64,000 nt of DNA, from positions 1,905,501 to 1,969,500 of the forward strand of contig NZ_CP035310.1 of the NCBI RefSeq assembly GCF_004114695.1. The letters run 5' to 3'. The position numbers and the translations under genes are program-made. Every line of letters begins with the position of its first letter. Position 1 is the stretch's first letter. Origin of the DNA: Erythrobacter sp. HKB08. GTDB lineage: Bacteria > Pseudomonadota > Alphaproteobacteria > Sphingomonadales > Sphingomonadaceae. Shown piece by piece: positions 1-9,412 of this stretch. The notes under the pieces were generated by a model. It had not been told where the DNA came from, did not search any database, and saw only the letters and a list, made by a program, of their open reading frames with translations.

Positions 1-277
1 GCTGCTGGATCGGGCTGAGCGCGCCATCAACGATGACAAGCTCGGCCTCATGCAATTCGCACTGGGTCGCGATGTTCTCGACCTGACCCGAGCCGAAGAG
101 CGTATTCGGCTTCACGCTGCGCACGGGCAGCACGAAGCTCTCGGCAATTACGATCCCAATTGCGAGCGCAAGGCCGCACGCCTCGGCCAGACGTTCGTCG
201 GCATCGAGGTCGTAATTCTGCCCGCGAATGTCGGGACATACGACAAGGGCCCGCGCGCCGCGGGAAACCTCGCCCAT
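1..277 (-). CDS. hflX: GTPase HflX, N-terminal part (runs off the window)
   Basis: Minus-strand frame after hfq, open to the window edge. The visible ~92 residues match the HflX N-terminal domain: an early ALVVCPDIRG segment, then LFGSGQVENI and a following VDGALSPIQQ, equivalent to the family's GxGK(V)EEI and DxLSPxQ signatures. HflX is a ribosome-associated GTPase that splits stalled or heat-damaged ribosomes; its G domain lies outside the window. No ATG overlaps hfq in this frame. The first ATG (277-275) is 17 bases after the hfq stop, but an upstream CTG could also serve, so the start is uncertain. hfq-hflX adjacency is widespread in proteobacteria and supports co-transcription. Confidence 0.85.
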   Translation of the reverse strand, partial: MGEVSRGARALVVCPDIRGQNYDLDADERLAEACGLALAIGIVIAESFVLPVRSVKPNTLFGSGQVENIATQCELHEAELVIVDGALSPIQQ

Positions 278-294
278 CAGGTCATCGTCGAAAC

Positions 295-834
295 TCAGTC
301 TTCGTCGCCTTCCCAGTCGCCCGACAGGTCGACGGGCGTTGCAGGCTGGATCGTCGAGACGGCATGCTTGTAGGCAAGCTGCACATAGCCTTCGCGTTCC
401 AGCAGCATGCAGAACAGATCGTATGCCGCAATCGCGCCCTGCAGCATCACGCCGTTGACGAGGAACATCGTCACCTGAGCTTCGGCATCACGGACACTGG
501 CAAGGAAAACGTCCTGCAACAGGCGCTGCTTCTTGCTGGTATCGGTGCTCGAGAACTGGCGCGCATCCATCGGCTGCGACGGCATGATCGTGCTGATCGC
601 ATGCTTGTAGACCAGCTGGGATTGGCCGTCGCGGCGCAGCAGGATCGAGAAATTGTCGAACCAGGTCACGATGCCCTGAAGCTTGACGCCCTTCACCAGG
701 AACATGGTGACAGGCATCTTCTCCTTGCGCAGGGCATTGAGGAAAGCGTCTTGTAGGTTGCCCTGCTTGACGGACTGTGCCGCCTCCTTGGGCTTGGAAA
801 CCGGGCGCGCGGAGAGGGTGCGGCCATCCGACAT
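295..834 (-). CDS. hfq: RNA chaperone Hfq, tandem two-domain form
   Basis: 179 residues, against about 80-100 for ordinary Hfq, because two complete Sm-like domains are fused. Domain 1 (about 25-86) has [13 protein letters not shown], the Sm1 segment [13 protein letters not shown] and the Sm2 signature YKHAIST. Domain 2 (about 105-166) has [23 protein letters not shown] and YKHAVST. A ~18-residue polar linker joins them and an acidic tail (DWEGDED) follows. Domain 1 keeps the rim basic patch (RKEK); domain 2 has RDAEA there and has lost it. Hfq is a ring-shaped RNA matchmaker for small RNAs; three doubled chains could form one six-domain ring (inference). The start at 834 is chosen because GGAG lies 6 bases upstream; ATGs at 846 and 876 are in frame but lack a good ribosome-binding site. 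Confidence 0.93.
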   Translation of the reverse strand: MSDGRTLSARPVSKPKEAAQSVKQGNLQDAFLNALRKEKMPVTMFLVKGVKLQGIVTWFDNFSILLRRDGQSQLVYKHAISTIMPSQPMDARQFSSTDTSKKQRLLQDVFLASVRDAEAQVTMFLVNGVMLQGAIAAYDLFCMLLEREGYVQLAYKHAVSTIQPATPVDLSGDWEGDED

Positions 835-879
835 AATATTCTCCATTATTGGCAGCCGCTCTGACGGCGACCGCAATCT

Positions 880-902
880 GGCGCCATATTGGGCATGGCG
901 CC
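880..902. repeat. Inverted repeat upstream of hfq
   Basis: Perfect 8-base arms GGCGCCAT (880-887) and ATGGCGCC (895-902) around a 7-base loop, in the 143-base gap between ntrX and hfq. No T-run follows on either strand, so it is not a classical terminator. It may be part of an hfq leader or an operator; the function is unknown. Confidence 0.4.
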
Positions 903-934
903 GGTTAGACCCTGATTTTGGGACGTTTTGAGAA

Positions 935-953
935 GGATTTCAACTCGAAATCC
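935..953 (-). terminator. Weak hairpin downstream of ntrX
   Basis: Arms GGATTTC (935-941) and GAAATCC (947-953) with a 5-base loop, 24 bases after the ntrX stop in the direction of transcription. The following TTCTC is a poor U-tract. It could partly terminate the ntr transcript, leaving hfq to its own promoter. Low confidence. Confidence 0.3.
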
Positions 954-977
954 AACTTTGTCATATTGCGCAAGGCT

Positions 978-2360
978 TTAATCGGAACGGTCTTTCTTTC
1001 GTTCGCCCATTCCGAGCAGCTTCAGCTTGCGGTGCAGCGCGGAGCGTTCCATCCCGATGAAGCTCGCAGTCTTAGAGATATTGCCCGAGAACCGTCGGAT
1101 CTGGACGCTGAGATATTCGCGCTCGAAAGTCTCGCGGGCTTCGCGCAGCGGCACACCCATCAGGGCCGAAATACCCCCTCCCCCGCCGAGACGGTTGCCG
1201 GTGACTTCGGTTGGCAGCATGTCCGCCTCGATCACCGAGAGTTCTTCGCGCGGCGTGAGGATTATCGTGCGCTCGATCACGTTGCGAAGCTGCCGCACAT
1301 TGCCCGGCCAGTCGTAGGCCTGCAGCGCAGCCATCGCTTCCTCGGAGATTTCCGGCGCACGGATACCTTGCTCGGCGGCGTGGTGGGTGAAGAAATGCTC
1401 CGCGAGCTCGGGGATGTCGTCGCGGCGCTCGGCAAGCGAGGGGACCGTGACCGGCACGACGTTGAGGCGATAGAACAGATCTTCGCGGAAGCGCTTCTCT
1501 TCCATCTCGCTCGGCAGGTCGCGTGCCGTTGAGGAGACGACGCGCACGTCCACGCCGATCTGCCGGCTGCCCCCGACACGCACGAAGCTCTGTTCAGTCA
1601 GGACACGAAGGATACGCGCCTGCGTACTGAGCGGCATATCGGCGACCTCGTCGAGGTAGAGCGTGCCACCATCGGCGATCTCGAGCAGGCCCTGCCGCAC
1701 GAGCTTGCCGTTCGCTTCCTCGCCGAACAGTTCCTGCTCGAAGCGCTCTGGCGTGATGCGCGCGGAATTGACGATCACGAACGCCTTCTCGGCGCGCGGG
1801 CTCCAGCTGTGCAAGAGGCGCGCGGCGACTTCCTTGCCCGCGCCGGCCGGGCCGGTGATCATCACGCGGCTGCCGGTGTTCGCGACGCGTTTGAGCGTTG
1901 CCCTGACCTGGTTGATCGCGGGGGAATTGCCGGTGAATTCCTCTCCGCGGCTGAAGCCCTGGCGCAGCTGGTTGTTCTCGCGGCGTAGGCGCTCGGTCTC
2001 GGTGGCGCGGGCGACAAGGTGCAACAGGCGTTCTGCCTCGAACGGCTTCTCGATGAAGTCCATCGCGCCGCGGCCGACTGCGGATACGGCCGTGTCGATA
2101 TTACCGTGCCCGGAGAAGATGATCACCGGAAGCGCCGGCTCGCGCTGCTTGATCGCGTCGAGCACTTCGAGGCCATCCATCGGGCTGCCGTGCAGCCACA
2201 CGTCGAGCAACACGACGCTGGGTCGCCGCTCGTCGATTTCATTGAGTGCGGTCGTACTGTCACCCGCGGTCCGGCATTCGTAGCCTTCGTCCGAGAGGAC
2301 GCCGGATACGAGATCGCGAATGTCTTGCTCGTCGTCGACGATCAGGATGTCTACCGCCAT
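978..2360 (-). CDS. ntrX: NtrX response regulator
   Basis: 460 residues: receiver domain (about 1-120, phospho-acceptor Asp53 in LLDVW, Lys in IEKPF), AAA+ ATPase (about 140-370, Walker A GPAGAGKE, Walker B LYLDEVAD, arginine finger region FREDLFYRLN), and a Fis-type helix-turn-helix ending near residue 455. The GAFTGA loop that contacts sigma-54 is missing: after ELFGEEANG the protein goes straight to KLVRQGLLEIADGG, whereas NtrC in this window has the full motif. This is known for alphaproteobacterial NtrX, so it is a lineage feature and not damage. It pairs with NtrY just upstream (22-base gap) and is expected to act in nitrogen, redox and envelope control. Start at 2360 is set by the receiver domain and a GGAG 8 bases upstream. 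Confidence 0.93.
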   Translation of the reverse strand: MAVDILIVDDEQDIRDLVSGVLSDEGYECRTAGDSTTALNEIDERRPSVVLLDVWLHGSPMDGLEVLDAIKQREPALPVIIFSGHGNIDTAVSAVGRGAMDFIEKPFEAERLLHLVARATETERLRRENNQLRQGFSRGEEFTGNSPAINQVRATLKRVANTGSRVMITGPAGAGKEVAARLLHSWSPRAEKAFVIVNSARITPERFEQELFGEEANGKLVRQGLLEIADGGTLYLDEVADMPLSTQARILRVLTEQSFVRVGGSRQIGVDVRVVSSTARDLPSEMEEKRFREDLFYRLNVVPVTVPSLAERRDDIPELAEHFFTHHAAEQGIRAPEISEEAMAALQAYDWPGNVRQLRNVIERTIILTPREELSVIEADMLPTEVTGNRLGGGGGISALMGVPLREARETFEREYLSVQIRRFSGNISKTASFIGMERSALHRKLKLLGMGERKKDRSD

Positions 2361-2382
2361 GGGCTGGCTCCGATTGTATTGG

Positions 2383-4599
2383 TCATTGTGCTGCGGCCTC
2401 GACCTCGACACGCGGATCGCGCGCGAAGCTCATTGTCACCCGAGTGCCCCCCTCGGGTGCGTTGGCGAAGGCCATTTCGCCTCCGTGTTCCTCGACGATC
2501 TTGTTGACGATCGCCAAGCCGAGCCCGGTGCCCTTCTCGCGGTGGGTCACATAGGGCTCGACGATACGTTCGCGGTCCTGTGGCAAACCGATGCCGTTAT
2601 CTTCCACCGACACGGTCACGAATGCATCGTCGGCAACGATCTCGACTGCGATGCGGCCGCGGAAATCGGGTTCGCTCTGCTTGGCCTTCCCCTCGACCGC
2701 CTCGACCGCGTTCTTGAGGACATTGGTGAGCGCCTGCCCGACCTGATGCCGGTCGCAGGCGATGCGGGCATCGGTCTCGATATCGGTAGCAAGGCCAAAG
2801 TCGAGATTGGGATGCGCAACTTCCTGCAGGAACAACGCCTGTTTGACGAGATCCAGCGCGTCCTCCTGCCGGAAGACCGGCTTGGGCAACCGCGCGAAGG
2901 AGGAGAATTCGTCGACCATTTTCCTGAGATCGCCGACCTGTCGTACGATCGTATCGGTCAGATCGTCGAACAACTCGCCGTCCTTGACGATGTCCTTGCG
3001 ATAACGACGCTTGAGGCGTTCGGTCGCGAGCTGGATCGGGGTCAGCGGGTTCTTGATCTCGTGTGCAATGCGGCGTGCCACGTCGGACCAAGCTGCCTGG
3101 CGCTGGTCGAGCAGCTGGCGCGTGATGTCCTCGAAAGTGATGACCTTGCCATCGGGCGTCTGGGTGATCTTCACCGCGAGGGTGAGCAGTTCGCTACCCT
3201 TCGCATGGGTCACGATACCGTTGGCAACACCCGCCTCGAGCAAGGCAGCAATTTCAGGTGCGATGGCCTGCAGGTCTTTCTCATCGGCGCTCTCGTCGAC
3301 GAGAAGGAGCCGCTGGGCCGAGCTGTTCATCAGTGTGATCTGACCATCGTGGTCGAGCGAGATGATGCCGGCCGTAATGGATTCGAGCAGCGCTTCCATG
3401 AAAGCGCGGCGCTCGTCGAGCTGCGCATTGGCGCCGACCAGCGCATCAGTCTGCCGCTCGATCTGCGCGGTCATCCGGTTGAAGGCGCGGTTCAGTAGGC
3501 CGATCTCGTCTGCGCCCGTCCGGCCTTCGACGCGCATTGCGAAATTGCCTGCCCCGACTTTGCGCGCAGCCGCGACGAGGTCGGTCAGCGGCTCGACTTG
3601 GCGATCGGCGAAGCGAAGAGCGAACCACACGGCCAGTCCGACGAGGGCCAGCGACACGAAATAGAGCGCCAGATTGAACCGCAGCTGGAGGGCGCGCGCC
3701 CGGGTCGTCAAATCCTGGTAGGCACTGGCGATGGCACTCGCACGCTCCCACGATCCGAAGCCGCGTTCCTCGAGATTGCGAACGGCATAAAGATACACGC
3801 CGGCTTCACGGTCGATTGCCGCTATCGCCTCGATCCGCGCGTCATTGGCTTCCATGACGGAGCGCTCCCCGGCGCGGAGCCGCTCGAGCGCCCTTGTTCC
3901 GAAGGCCCCCGGATCGCTGGCTTCGGAAATGTCGTAGACGGCGACAGTCTGCGCCGAACCATCTTCGCTTTGCCGCAGGATGGCGGATTCATTGATGTTC
4001 CGCCCGCCCATCTGGAAGGTCACGAACTCGACGAAGTCCACATCGGTGAACGAAGTCTCTTCGCTGTTCTCGAAATAGTAGCGCAGGTCGCCAGCCATCG
4101 CGACGGTCTCGTTCGCGACCTGCGACTGGTTCTGCTCGTAATAGATGCGCGAGAACTCGTTCGCATTGCGCATGAGCCCGCGCGAATTGTCGGAGAACCA
4201 GAAATCGACACCCGACTGGAAGAGGAAGGCGGCGAAGCCGGCGACCAGCAGCGTCGGGATTGCAGCGACGAGCGAGAAGAAGAACACCAGCCTCACGTGG
4301 AGCCGCGCGGTGCTGCCTGCCGCCCGTCGAAGCGCCATGCGGCGGCCTATCAGGACTATCAGCGCCAGCGACGGAATCAGCGTGCCGATCAGGAGCGTCG
4401 CGACCTGCCTTGCAGGCAGCAATTCACCGTCGGGCGGTGCGCTCGAGAAGGTGTACCAGGTGAGCCCAGCCATCGCGATGACCGAAACGACAGCAAGGAT
4501 CTCGAGGTATCGGAAGACATTGGCGCGGCGCGAGGCCACGATGAACCGCCGCCACCAGCGGGGACTTTTCTGGCTCAGGGGGATGGCGGCGTCAGCCAT
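2383..4599 (-). CDS. ntrY: NtrY sensor histidine kinase
   Basis: 738 residues. Membrane segments near residues 30-50 and 65-90 and again near 285-305 flank a periplasmic sensor region. HAMP, PAS (LESITAGIISLDHDGQITLMN) and HisKA domains follow, with the phospho-acceptor His in the [13 protein letters not shown] box, then an HATPase with ALTNVLKNAVEA, DNGIGLP and GTGLGLAIV. This is the usual NtrY layout. It phosphorylates NtrX. It lies in the ntrBC-ntrYX operon, 84 bases after ntrC. The start at 4599 (MADAAIPL) is preferred over an in-frame ATG at 4629; neither has a strong ribosome-binding site, so the first ten residues are uncertain. Confidence 0.93.
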   Translation of the reverse strand: MADAAIPLSQKSPRWWRRFIVASRRANVFRYLEILAVVSVIAMAGLTWYTFSSAPPDGELLPARQVATLLIGTLIPSLALIVLIGRRMALRRAAGSTARLHVRLVFFFSLVAAIPTLLVAGFAAFLFQSGVDFWFSDNSRGLMRNANEFSRIYYEQNQSQVANETVAMAGDLRYYFENSEETSFTDVDFVEFVTFQMGGRNINESAILRQSEDGSAQTVAVYDISEASDPGAFGTRALERLRAGERSVMEANDARIEAIAAIDREAGVYLYAVRNLEERGFGSWERASAIASAYQDLTTRARALQLRFNLALYFVSLALVGLAVWFALRFADRQVEPLTDLVAAARKVGAGNFAMRVEGRTGADEIGLLNRAFNRMTAQIERQTDALVGANAQLDERRAFMEALLESITAGIISLDHDGQITLMNSSAQRLLLVDESADEKDLQAIAPEIAALLEAGVANGIVTHAKGSELLTLAVKITQTPDGKVITFEDITRQLLDQRQAAWSDVARRIAHEIKNPLTPIQLATERLKRRYRKDIVKDGELFDDLTDTIVRQVGDLRKMVDEFSSFARLPKPVFRQEDALDLVKQALFLQEVAHPNLDFGLATDIETDARIACDRHQVGQALTNVLKNAVEAVEGKAKQSEPDFRGRIAVEIVADDAFVTVSVEDNGIGLPQDRERIVEPYVTHREKGTGLGLAIVNKIVEEHGGEMAFANAPEGGTRVTMSFARDPRVEVEAAAQ

Positions 4600-4683
4600 A
4601 GTTGCGTTCTTACAACGCGACTGTTGCATCGTTGCAAGAGTTTTCTCGCAACACTCTGTGGATCACTTTCCACCAGTGCAATT

Positions 4684-6093
4684 CTAGCGATCGGTGAAAG
4701 CGTCCGGCTCGATCGAAAGTTCGTCCAGTTTCTTGCGCAATGTGTTGCGATTGATGCCGAGCAGGGAAGCCGCGCGGAGCTGGTTGCCGCGCGTTTCCTG
4801 CAATGCCCATTCGATCAAGGGCTTCTCGAAAGCAGCCTGGGCCCGGTGATAGACCGTTCCGCTCGGCGGATTGTTCTCGACCAGCCAGTTTCGCACAGAC
4901 GCTTGCAAGTCGCCGCCCACCACCGGGTCGGCCTCCTGCGAAGCCTTGCCGATGATCTCTTCGACGGCATTCGCGTCGATGATGTCTTCGCGAGCGAGCA
5001 AGGCGAGGCGCATGACCGTGTTGCGGAGCTCGCGAACGTTGCCCCGCCAGGGCATCCGCTCGAGCAGCGCCACCGCTTCCGGGGAAAGCTGGTGCGCAGG
5101 CAAGCCCTCGTTAGCGGCCAGCTTGAGGAAGTGCGCTGCAAGCGACCCGACGTCCTCGGTGCGCTCACGAAGCGGCGGAATCTCGATCGGGACGACGTTG
5201 AGGCGGTAATAGAGATCCTCGCGGAATTTGCCGGCCTCGATCATCGGCTGAAGGTCGCGATTGGTCGCCGCCACGATACGCACGTCGATGGCGATTTCCT
5301 GTCGTCCGCCGACCCGCCTAATGCGTCCCGACTGCAATGCCCGCAGCAAGCGCGTCTGCGCCTCGAACGGCATGTCGCCGATTTCGTCGAGGAATAGCGT
5401 GCCGCCATTGGCTTGTTCGAACTTGCCGATGGTCTGCGAGACGGCACCGGTAAACGCGCCCCGCTCATGCCCGAAGAGCTCGCTTTCTATGAGCTCGCTC
5501 GGGATGGCGGCCGCATTGACGGGGACGAAGGGGCCGGTCTTGCGTCGACCGAGCTGGTGGATCGCTTCTGCAACCAGTTCCTTGCCAGTGCCGGATTCCC
5601 CGAGGATCAGGACAGTGAGGTCGTTGCGCAGCACGCGGGTGATCATGCGGTAGACGCCCTGCATTGCCGGGCTCCGGCCGACGAGGCCGAGGCTGTCTCC
5701 CATGTCGCCTTCGTCGGCCGATGCGGCGCTGCTCGTGCCGACCGCTTGCGAAACCGCGCGGACGAGCTCGTTGAGGTCGAACGGCTTGGGGAAGTACTCG
5801 AACGCGCCCGTCTCCGTCGCGCGCACTGCCGTGTCGAGCGTGTTCTGGGCCGAAAGCACGATGATCGGCATCTCGGCGAAGCTGTCGCGAATGGTCGGCA
5901 AGTCCTCGATGCCGTCGCCGTCTTCAAGGACGACATCTGTCAGCATCGCATCGAAGCGGTCGGCGGCCAGCAGCCGGTCGCGCTTGGCAATGCTGGCGCA
6001 GCGCGAGACGTCGAAGCCTTCGTCCTGCAGCGCCGCAGTGACCACGGTCGCGATGGCGCTGTCGTCCTCGACCAGCAGGATGCTCTTAGCCAT
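4684..6093 (-). CDS. ntrC: NtrC nitrogen regulator (sigma-54 activator)
   Basis: 469 residues: receiver (Asp53 in LTDVVLEDGD), sigma-54 AAA+ domain with Walker A GESGTGKE, an intact GAFTGA after ELFGHER, Walker B LFLDEIGDMP and sensor WRGNVREL, then a Fis-like DNA-binding domain (LLGINRNTLRKKLDEL). It activates sigma-54 promoters of nitrogen-assimilation genes when phosphorylated by NtrB. Its ATG overlaps the last 8 bases of ntrB, indicating translational coupling. The family N-terminus [11 protein letters not shown] fixes the start. Confidence 0.96.
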   Translation of the reverse strand: MAKSILLVEDDSAIATVVTAALQDEGFDVSRCASIAKRDRLLAADRFDAMLTDVVLEDGDGIEDLPTIRDSFAEMPIIVLSAQNTLDTAVRATETGAFEYFPKPFDLNELVRAVSQAVGTSSAASADEGDMGDSLGLVGRSPAMQGVYRMITRVLRNDLTVLILGESGTGKELVAEAIHQLGRRKTGPFVPVNAAAIPSELIESELFGHERGAFTGAVSQTIGKFEQANGGTLFLDEIGDMPFEAQTRLLRALQSGRIRRVGGRQEIAIDVRIVAATNRDLQPMIEAGKFREDLYYRLNVVPIEIPPLRERTEDVGSLAAHFLKLAANEGLPAHQLSPEAVALLERMPWRGNVRELRNTVMRLALLAREDIIDANAVEEIIGKASQEADPVVGGDLQASVRNWLVENNPPSGTVYHRAQAAFEKPLIEWALQETRGNQLRAASLLGINRNTLRKKLDELSIEPDAFTDR

Positions 6094-7171
6094 TGGCCAT
6101 CTCCAGGTCGCCGTCGGCAACCGCAAGGTGCAGTTTGAAAATCGTCAGCCCGGCCCGCTGGTCGCGCCGATGGGCGACACGCCCGCCCATATTGGCAATC
6201 ATCTTCTTGACGAGAGCAAGGCCGAGGCCCTGACCGCTTTTCTTCGACGTCACGAAGGGCTCGAAAATATGATCAGCAAGATCGGGATCGATGCCGGGGC
6301 CGTTGTCCGCAATCGAAACTTCGATCGGCAGGCGCAGCGCCACACCGAAGCGAAGGACGTTGGCGGCCAGCCCGCTCACGAAACGCGTGCGAACCGATAT
6401 GCGTGGATCGTCGGCAGCTGCGGCTGCATCGCTCGCATTGGTCAGCAGATTTATTAGCACCTGCTCCAGCTGGTCGCGATTGGCGAGGACGGGCGGCAAG
6501 GAAGGGTCGAACTCCTCGACGAACTCCACCCTCGATCCCGGCTTGGTGCGCACGGCTGCAATCGCCTTGCGGATCGACTCGTGCAGATTGACTGGGCCGA
6601 GCGGTTCGAGCGTGCTGCTGCCCAGTTCCTGCATGCGGTCGATCAGGCCTGCGATCCGGTCGACCTCGGTCGAAATGAGCGATGTCAGGTGCTGGTCGCT
6701 GGCAGCGAGCTTGCGTGAAATGAGCTGGCCCGCACCGCGGATCGCGGACAGCGGGTTCTTGATCTCATGCGCGAGTATTGCCGGTGCGCGGAGCGACGCG
6801 TCCGCACCTGTCTCGCCCGACATGTCGGCCTGACCCGCGTCCGTCAGCGTCAGTACGCGCCATCCCGGGTGCGAATGCATCGGGCTGACAGTCATGTTGA
6901 CCTCGCGTTCCACCCCGTCGATGCCGACCGAAACGCCGCGAGCAACGAGCTGGTCGTCAGCCTGCAGCATCCGCTCGCGCAGATTGCCTTCGGGCAGGTC
7001 GATGATGTCGAGCAGCGGCGTTCCGACCAAGCGTTTTGCGCTTCGCCCGAGAAGGTCTTCGGCCGCCGGATTGGCCTCGGTGATGACCATGTCGGGATCG
7101 AGCGAGACCAGCGCAAAGACCAGTCCCGAAATCTGAGCCCGCGCATCGGGGCCACCGCCGGCCTCGTTCAC
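6086..7171 (-). CDS. ntrB: NtrB nitrogen sensor kinase
   Basis: 361 residues, soluble. PAS domain (about 15-110), HisKA with His135 in [15 protein letters not shown], and an HATPase domain with [18 protein letters not shown] and GQGLGLALV. NtrB phosphorylates or dephosphorylates NtrC under control of a PII protein. It starts with GTG at 7171, overlapping the dusB stop as GTGA, so it is coupled to dusB. The nifR3(dusB)-ntrB-ntrC order is an alphaproteobacterial hallmark. Confidence 0.95.
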   Translation of the reverse strand: MNEAGGGPDARAQISGLVFALVSLDPDMVITEANPAAEDLLGRSAKRLVGTPLLDIIDLPEGNLRERMLQADDQLVARGVSVGIDGVEREVNMTVSPMHSHPGWRVLTLTDAGQADMSGETGADASLRAPAILAHEIKNPLSAIRGAGQLISRKLAASDQHLTSLISTEVDRIAGLIDRMQELGSSTLEPLGPVNLHESIRKAIAAVRTKPGSRVEFVEEFDPSLPPVLANRDQLEQVLINLLTNASDAAAAADDPRISVRTRFVSGLAANVLRFGVALRLPIEVSIADNGPGIDPDLADHIFEPFVTSKKSGQGLGLALVKKMIANMGGRVAHRRDQRAGLTIFKLHLAVADGDLEMANG

Positions 7172-8184
7172 GCAGCCTGCCTGTGGATGAAGGGATCGTA
7201 GAACCGCTCGATTTCACCGAGCACTTGGCGGGGATCGTCGATGAAGTTCACGTGGTTCCGGAACTCGGCCGAACCATGCATTCCCTTGGTGTACCAACCG
7301 AGATGCTTGCGGGCGACCTTGGTGCCGACATCCTCGCCGTAATGGTCGAGCATCCGCTGATAGTGTTCGACGAGCACGTCGTATTGTTCCCCGAAGCTCG
7401 GGCTCTCGCGAAACTCGCCGGTATGCCACCAGTGCATGACTTGCCCGAGCAGCCACGGCTTGCCGTAAGCCCCGCGCCCGATCATCAGGCCGTCCGCGCC
7501 CGATTGCTCGAGCGCCTTTGCAGCATCCTCGATGCCGCAGATATCGCCGTTCACGATGACGGGGATCGAGACCGCATCCTTCACCTTGCGGACGAAGCTC
7601 CAGTCGGCACTGCCCTTGTACATCTGGTTGCGCGTGCGGCCGTGCACGGTGATCATCTTGACGCCGAGGTCTTCGGCGATCCGCGCAAGCTCGGGTGCGT
7701 TGAGACTTTCGTGGTCCCAGCCCATGCGCATCTTCACCGTGACCGGAACGTCGACCGCCTTGACGGTCGCTTCCATCAGCTTGGTTGCCAGCGGCACCTC
7801 GCGCATCAGCGCGCTGCCGGCCATGCCGTTGACGACCTTGCGGACCGGGCAACCGAAATTGATGTCGATGATCGCCGCGCCGCGATCGGCATTGAGCTTG
7901 GCAGCCTCGCCCATGCTTTCCGGATCGCAGCCGACTAGCTGCATCGAGACGGGCTCCTCGATCGGGTCCCATGCCGCTTTCTGGATCGACTGCCGCGTCT
8001 CGCGGATCGCGGCCTGGCTCGCGATCATCTCGGTGACGTTGAGCCCCGAGCCATAGCGGCGCACGAGCGTGCGGAACGGCAGGTCGGTGACGCCCGTCAT
8101 CGGAGCGAGCAGGACCGGCGTGTCGATCGTGACCGAGCCGATGTCGATCGGCTTCACGGCAGGAGGTTTGGGGAGCGAATTCAT
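7168..8184 (-). CDS. dusB: tRNA-dihydrouridine synthase DusB (NifR3)
   Basis: 338 residues, FMN-dependent TIM barrel. The N-terminal segment [15 protein letters not shown], the active-site segment [10 protein letters not shown] (catalytic Cys112), [13 protein letters not shown] and NGDI are diagnostic. It reduces uridine to dihydrouridine in tRNA. First gene of the dusB-ntrBC-ntrYX operon. Its ATG at 8184 lies 5 bases from an 8-base inverted repeat that could regulate the whole operon. Confidence 0.96.
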   Translation of the reverse strand: MNSLPKPPAVKPIDIGSVTIDTPVLLAPMTGVTDLPFRTLVRRYGSGLNVTEMIASQAAIRETRQSIQKAAWDPIEEPVSMQLVGCDPESMGEAAKLNADRGAAIIDINFGCPVRKVVNGMAGSALMREVPLATKLMEATVKAVDVPVTVKMRMGWDHESLNAPELARIAEDLGVKMITVHGRTRNQMYKGSADWSFVRKVKDAVSIPVIVNGDICGIEDAAKALEQSGADGLMIGRGAYGKPWLLGQVMHWWHTGEFRESPSFGEQYDVLVEHYQRMLDHYGEDVGTKVARKHLGWYTKGMHGSAEFRNHVNFIDDPRQVLGEIERFYDPFIHRQAA

Positions 8185-8189
8185 GTCTG

Positions 8190-8206
8190 TGCCTAAAATT
8201 TAGGCA
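8190..8206. promoter_or_regulatory. Palindrome in the dusB/ispDF divergent region
   Basis: Perfect inverted repeat TGCCTAAA-A-TTTAGGCA in the 73-base gap between the divergent dusB (ATG 8184) and ispDF (ATG 8258). It sits in the leader immediately before the dusB start codon. Symmetry and position suggest an operator for a dimeric regulator; the regulator is unknown. Confidence 0.5.
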
Positions 8207-8257
8207 GCCAATAGTGGATTGCCGACCACGGTGCAAGGCGCTAGCGCCCGCATCCGC

Positions 8258-9409
8258 ATGACTGACCACTCCCCTCGCCCGGCGTTCAGTGCCGTCATCG
8301 TTGCCGGCGGCAGCGGGACGCGTGCAGGGCTGGGTGTCCCAAAGCAATATGCGCCATGGAAGGGCAAGCCGGTTCTGGCTCATTCCCTTGATGCGTTTGC
8401 CAAGGCGGGTGCGCAGGAGCTCGTTGTGGTGGTCCCCGATCCATCCGACTTGACGGCGCAGGACATTGCCCGCCCCTTCCCAACCGCCAAACTGGTACGG
8501 GGCGGAGAGACGCGTCGCCTTTCGGTGAAGGCGGGGCTCGAAGCATTGTCGGGCGGTCCCGACCAACCGGTCCTGATCCACGACGCCGCACGCCCGGGGC
8601 TTTCGGGCGAGGTGATCGACCGACTGCTCGATGCGATCGGCCCGGCTCGTGGCGCGATCCCGGTTCTTCCGGTGGTCGACAGCCTTGCGGTTGCTGGCGA
8701 CGGATTGATGACCGGCACGGCAGTCCGTGAGGAATTGCGGCGCGTGCAGACCCCGCAGGCATTTCGCCTCGGCGAGATCCTTGCAGCCCACCGCGCCTGG
8801 AACGGCCAGAGCGAAGCCGGTGACGACGCGCAGGTCGCCCGAGCACACGGGATGCAAGTCGCACTCGTCGAGGGCGACGAGGGCCTCGCCAAGCTTACAT
8901 TCGCAGAGGATTTCGCCGTGACGACAGCATTCCCGCGGATCGGAACCGGGTTCGACGTTCATCGCCTTGCAGAAGGCGAGGAACTGTGGCTCGGCGGTCT
9001 CAAGATCGAGCACGATCGCGGTCTTGCGGGACACAGCGATGCCGATGTCGCGCTTCATGCGATCACCGACGCTATTCTTGGCGCTGCCGCCGCGGGCGAT
9101 ATTGGGCAGCACTTCTCGCCCAAGGACGAGCGTTGGCGCGGTGCATCCTCGGACCGGTTCCTCCGCCACGCGCAATCGCTTGCAGCGGAGCGCGGCTACG
9201 TGGTCGGAAATGTCGATCTCACCATCATCTGCGAAGAGCCGAAGATCGGTCCGCACCGGGAAAAGATGCAGCAGCGGATCGCTCAGATATTGGAAGTCGA
9301 TCCGGTTCAGGTTAGCGTCAAGGCGACAACCACAGAAGGCCTGGGAATGACCGGTCGTCGTGAGGGCATTGCCGCGCAGGCAGCCGTCACGCTTTTTCCA
9401 GAGGGATAA
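8258..9409 (+). CDS. ispDF: Bifunctional IspD/IspF (MEP pathway)
   Basis: 383 residues. N-terminal IspD cytidylyltransferase (about 1-220: VIVAGGSGTRAG, VPKQYAPWKGKPV, HDAARP) makes CDP-ME from MEP and CTP. C-terminal IspF (about 227-383: GTGFDVHRL, GHSDADVALHA, TEGLGMTGRREGIAA) makes the cyclodiphosphate ME-cPP. The natural fusion is typical of alphaproteobacteria and supplies isoprenoid precursors. ATG 8258 is chosen over an in-frame TTG at 8219, which lies inside the dusB regulatory region. Confidence 0.96.
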   Translation: MTDHSPRPAFSAVIVAGGSGTRAGLGVPKQYAPWKGKPVLAHSLDAFAKAGAQELVVVVPDPSDLTAQDIARPFPTAKLVRGGETRRLSVKAGLEALSGGPDQPVLIHDAARPGLSGEVIDRLLDAIGPARGAIPVLPVVDSLAVAGDGLMTGTAVREELRRVQTPQAFRLGEILAAHRAWNGQSEAGDDAQVARAHGMQVALVEGDEGLAKLTFAEDFAVTTAFPRIGTGFDVHRLAEGEELWLGGLKIEHDRGLAGHSDADVALHAITDAILGAAAAGDIGQHFSPKDERWRGASSDRFLRHAQSLAAERGYVVGNVDLTIICEEPKIGPHREKMQQRIAQILEVDPVQVSVKATTTEGLGMTGRREGIAAQAAVTLFPEG

Positions 9410-9412
9410 TTC

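Noticed and set aside
978-2360. NtrX lacking GAFTGA as a damaged gene
   Set aside because: The frame is intact and the absence is a known property of alphaproteobacterial NtrX; it is reported as a family feature.
3598-5397. Long plus-strand open frame (~600 codons) opposite ntrY and ntrC
   Set aside because: It is antisense to two genes with complete, motif-rich products, has no family features and follows from high GC at third positions.
7214-9256. Minus-strand open frame spanning ispDF and overlapping dusB
   Set aside because: It is antisense to ispDF and out of frame within dusB, both supported by active-site motifs.
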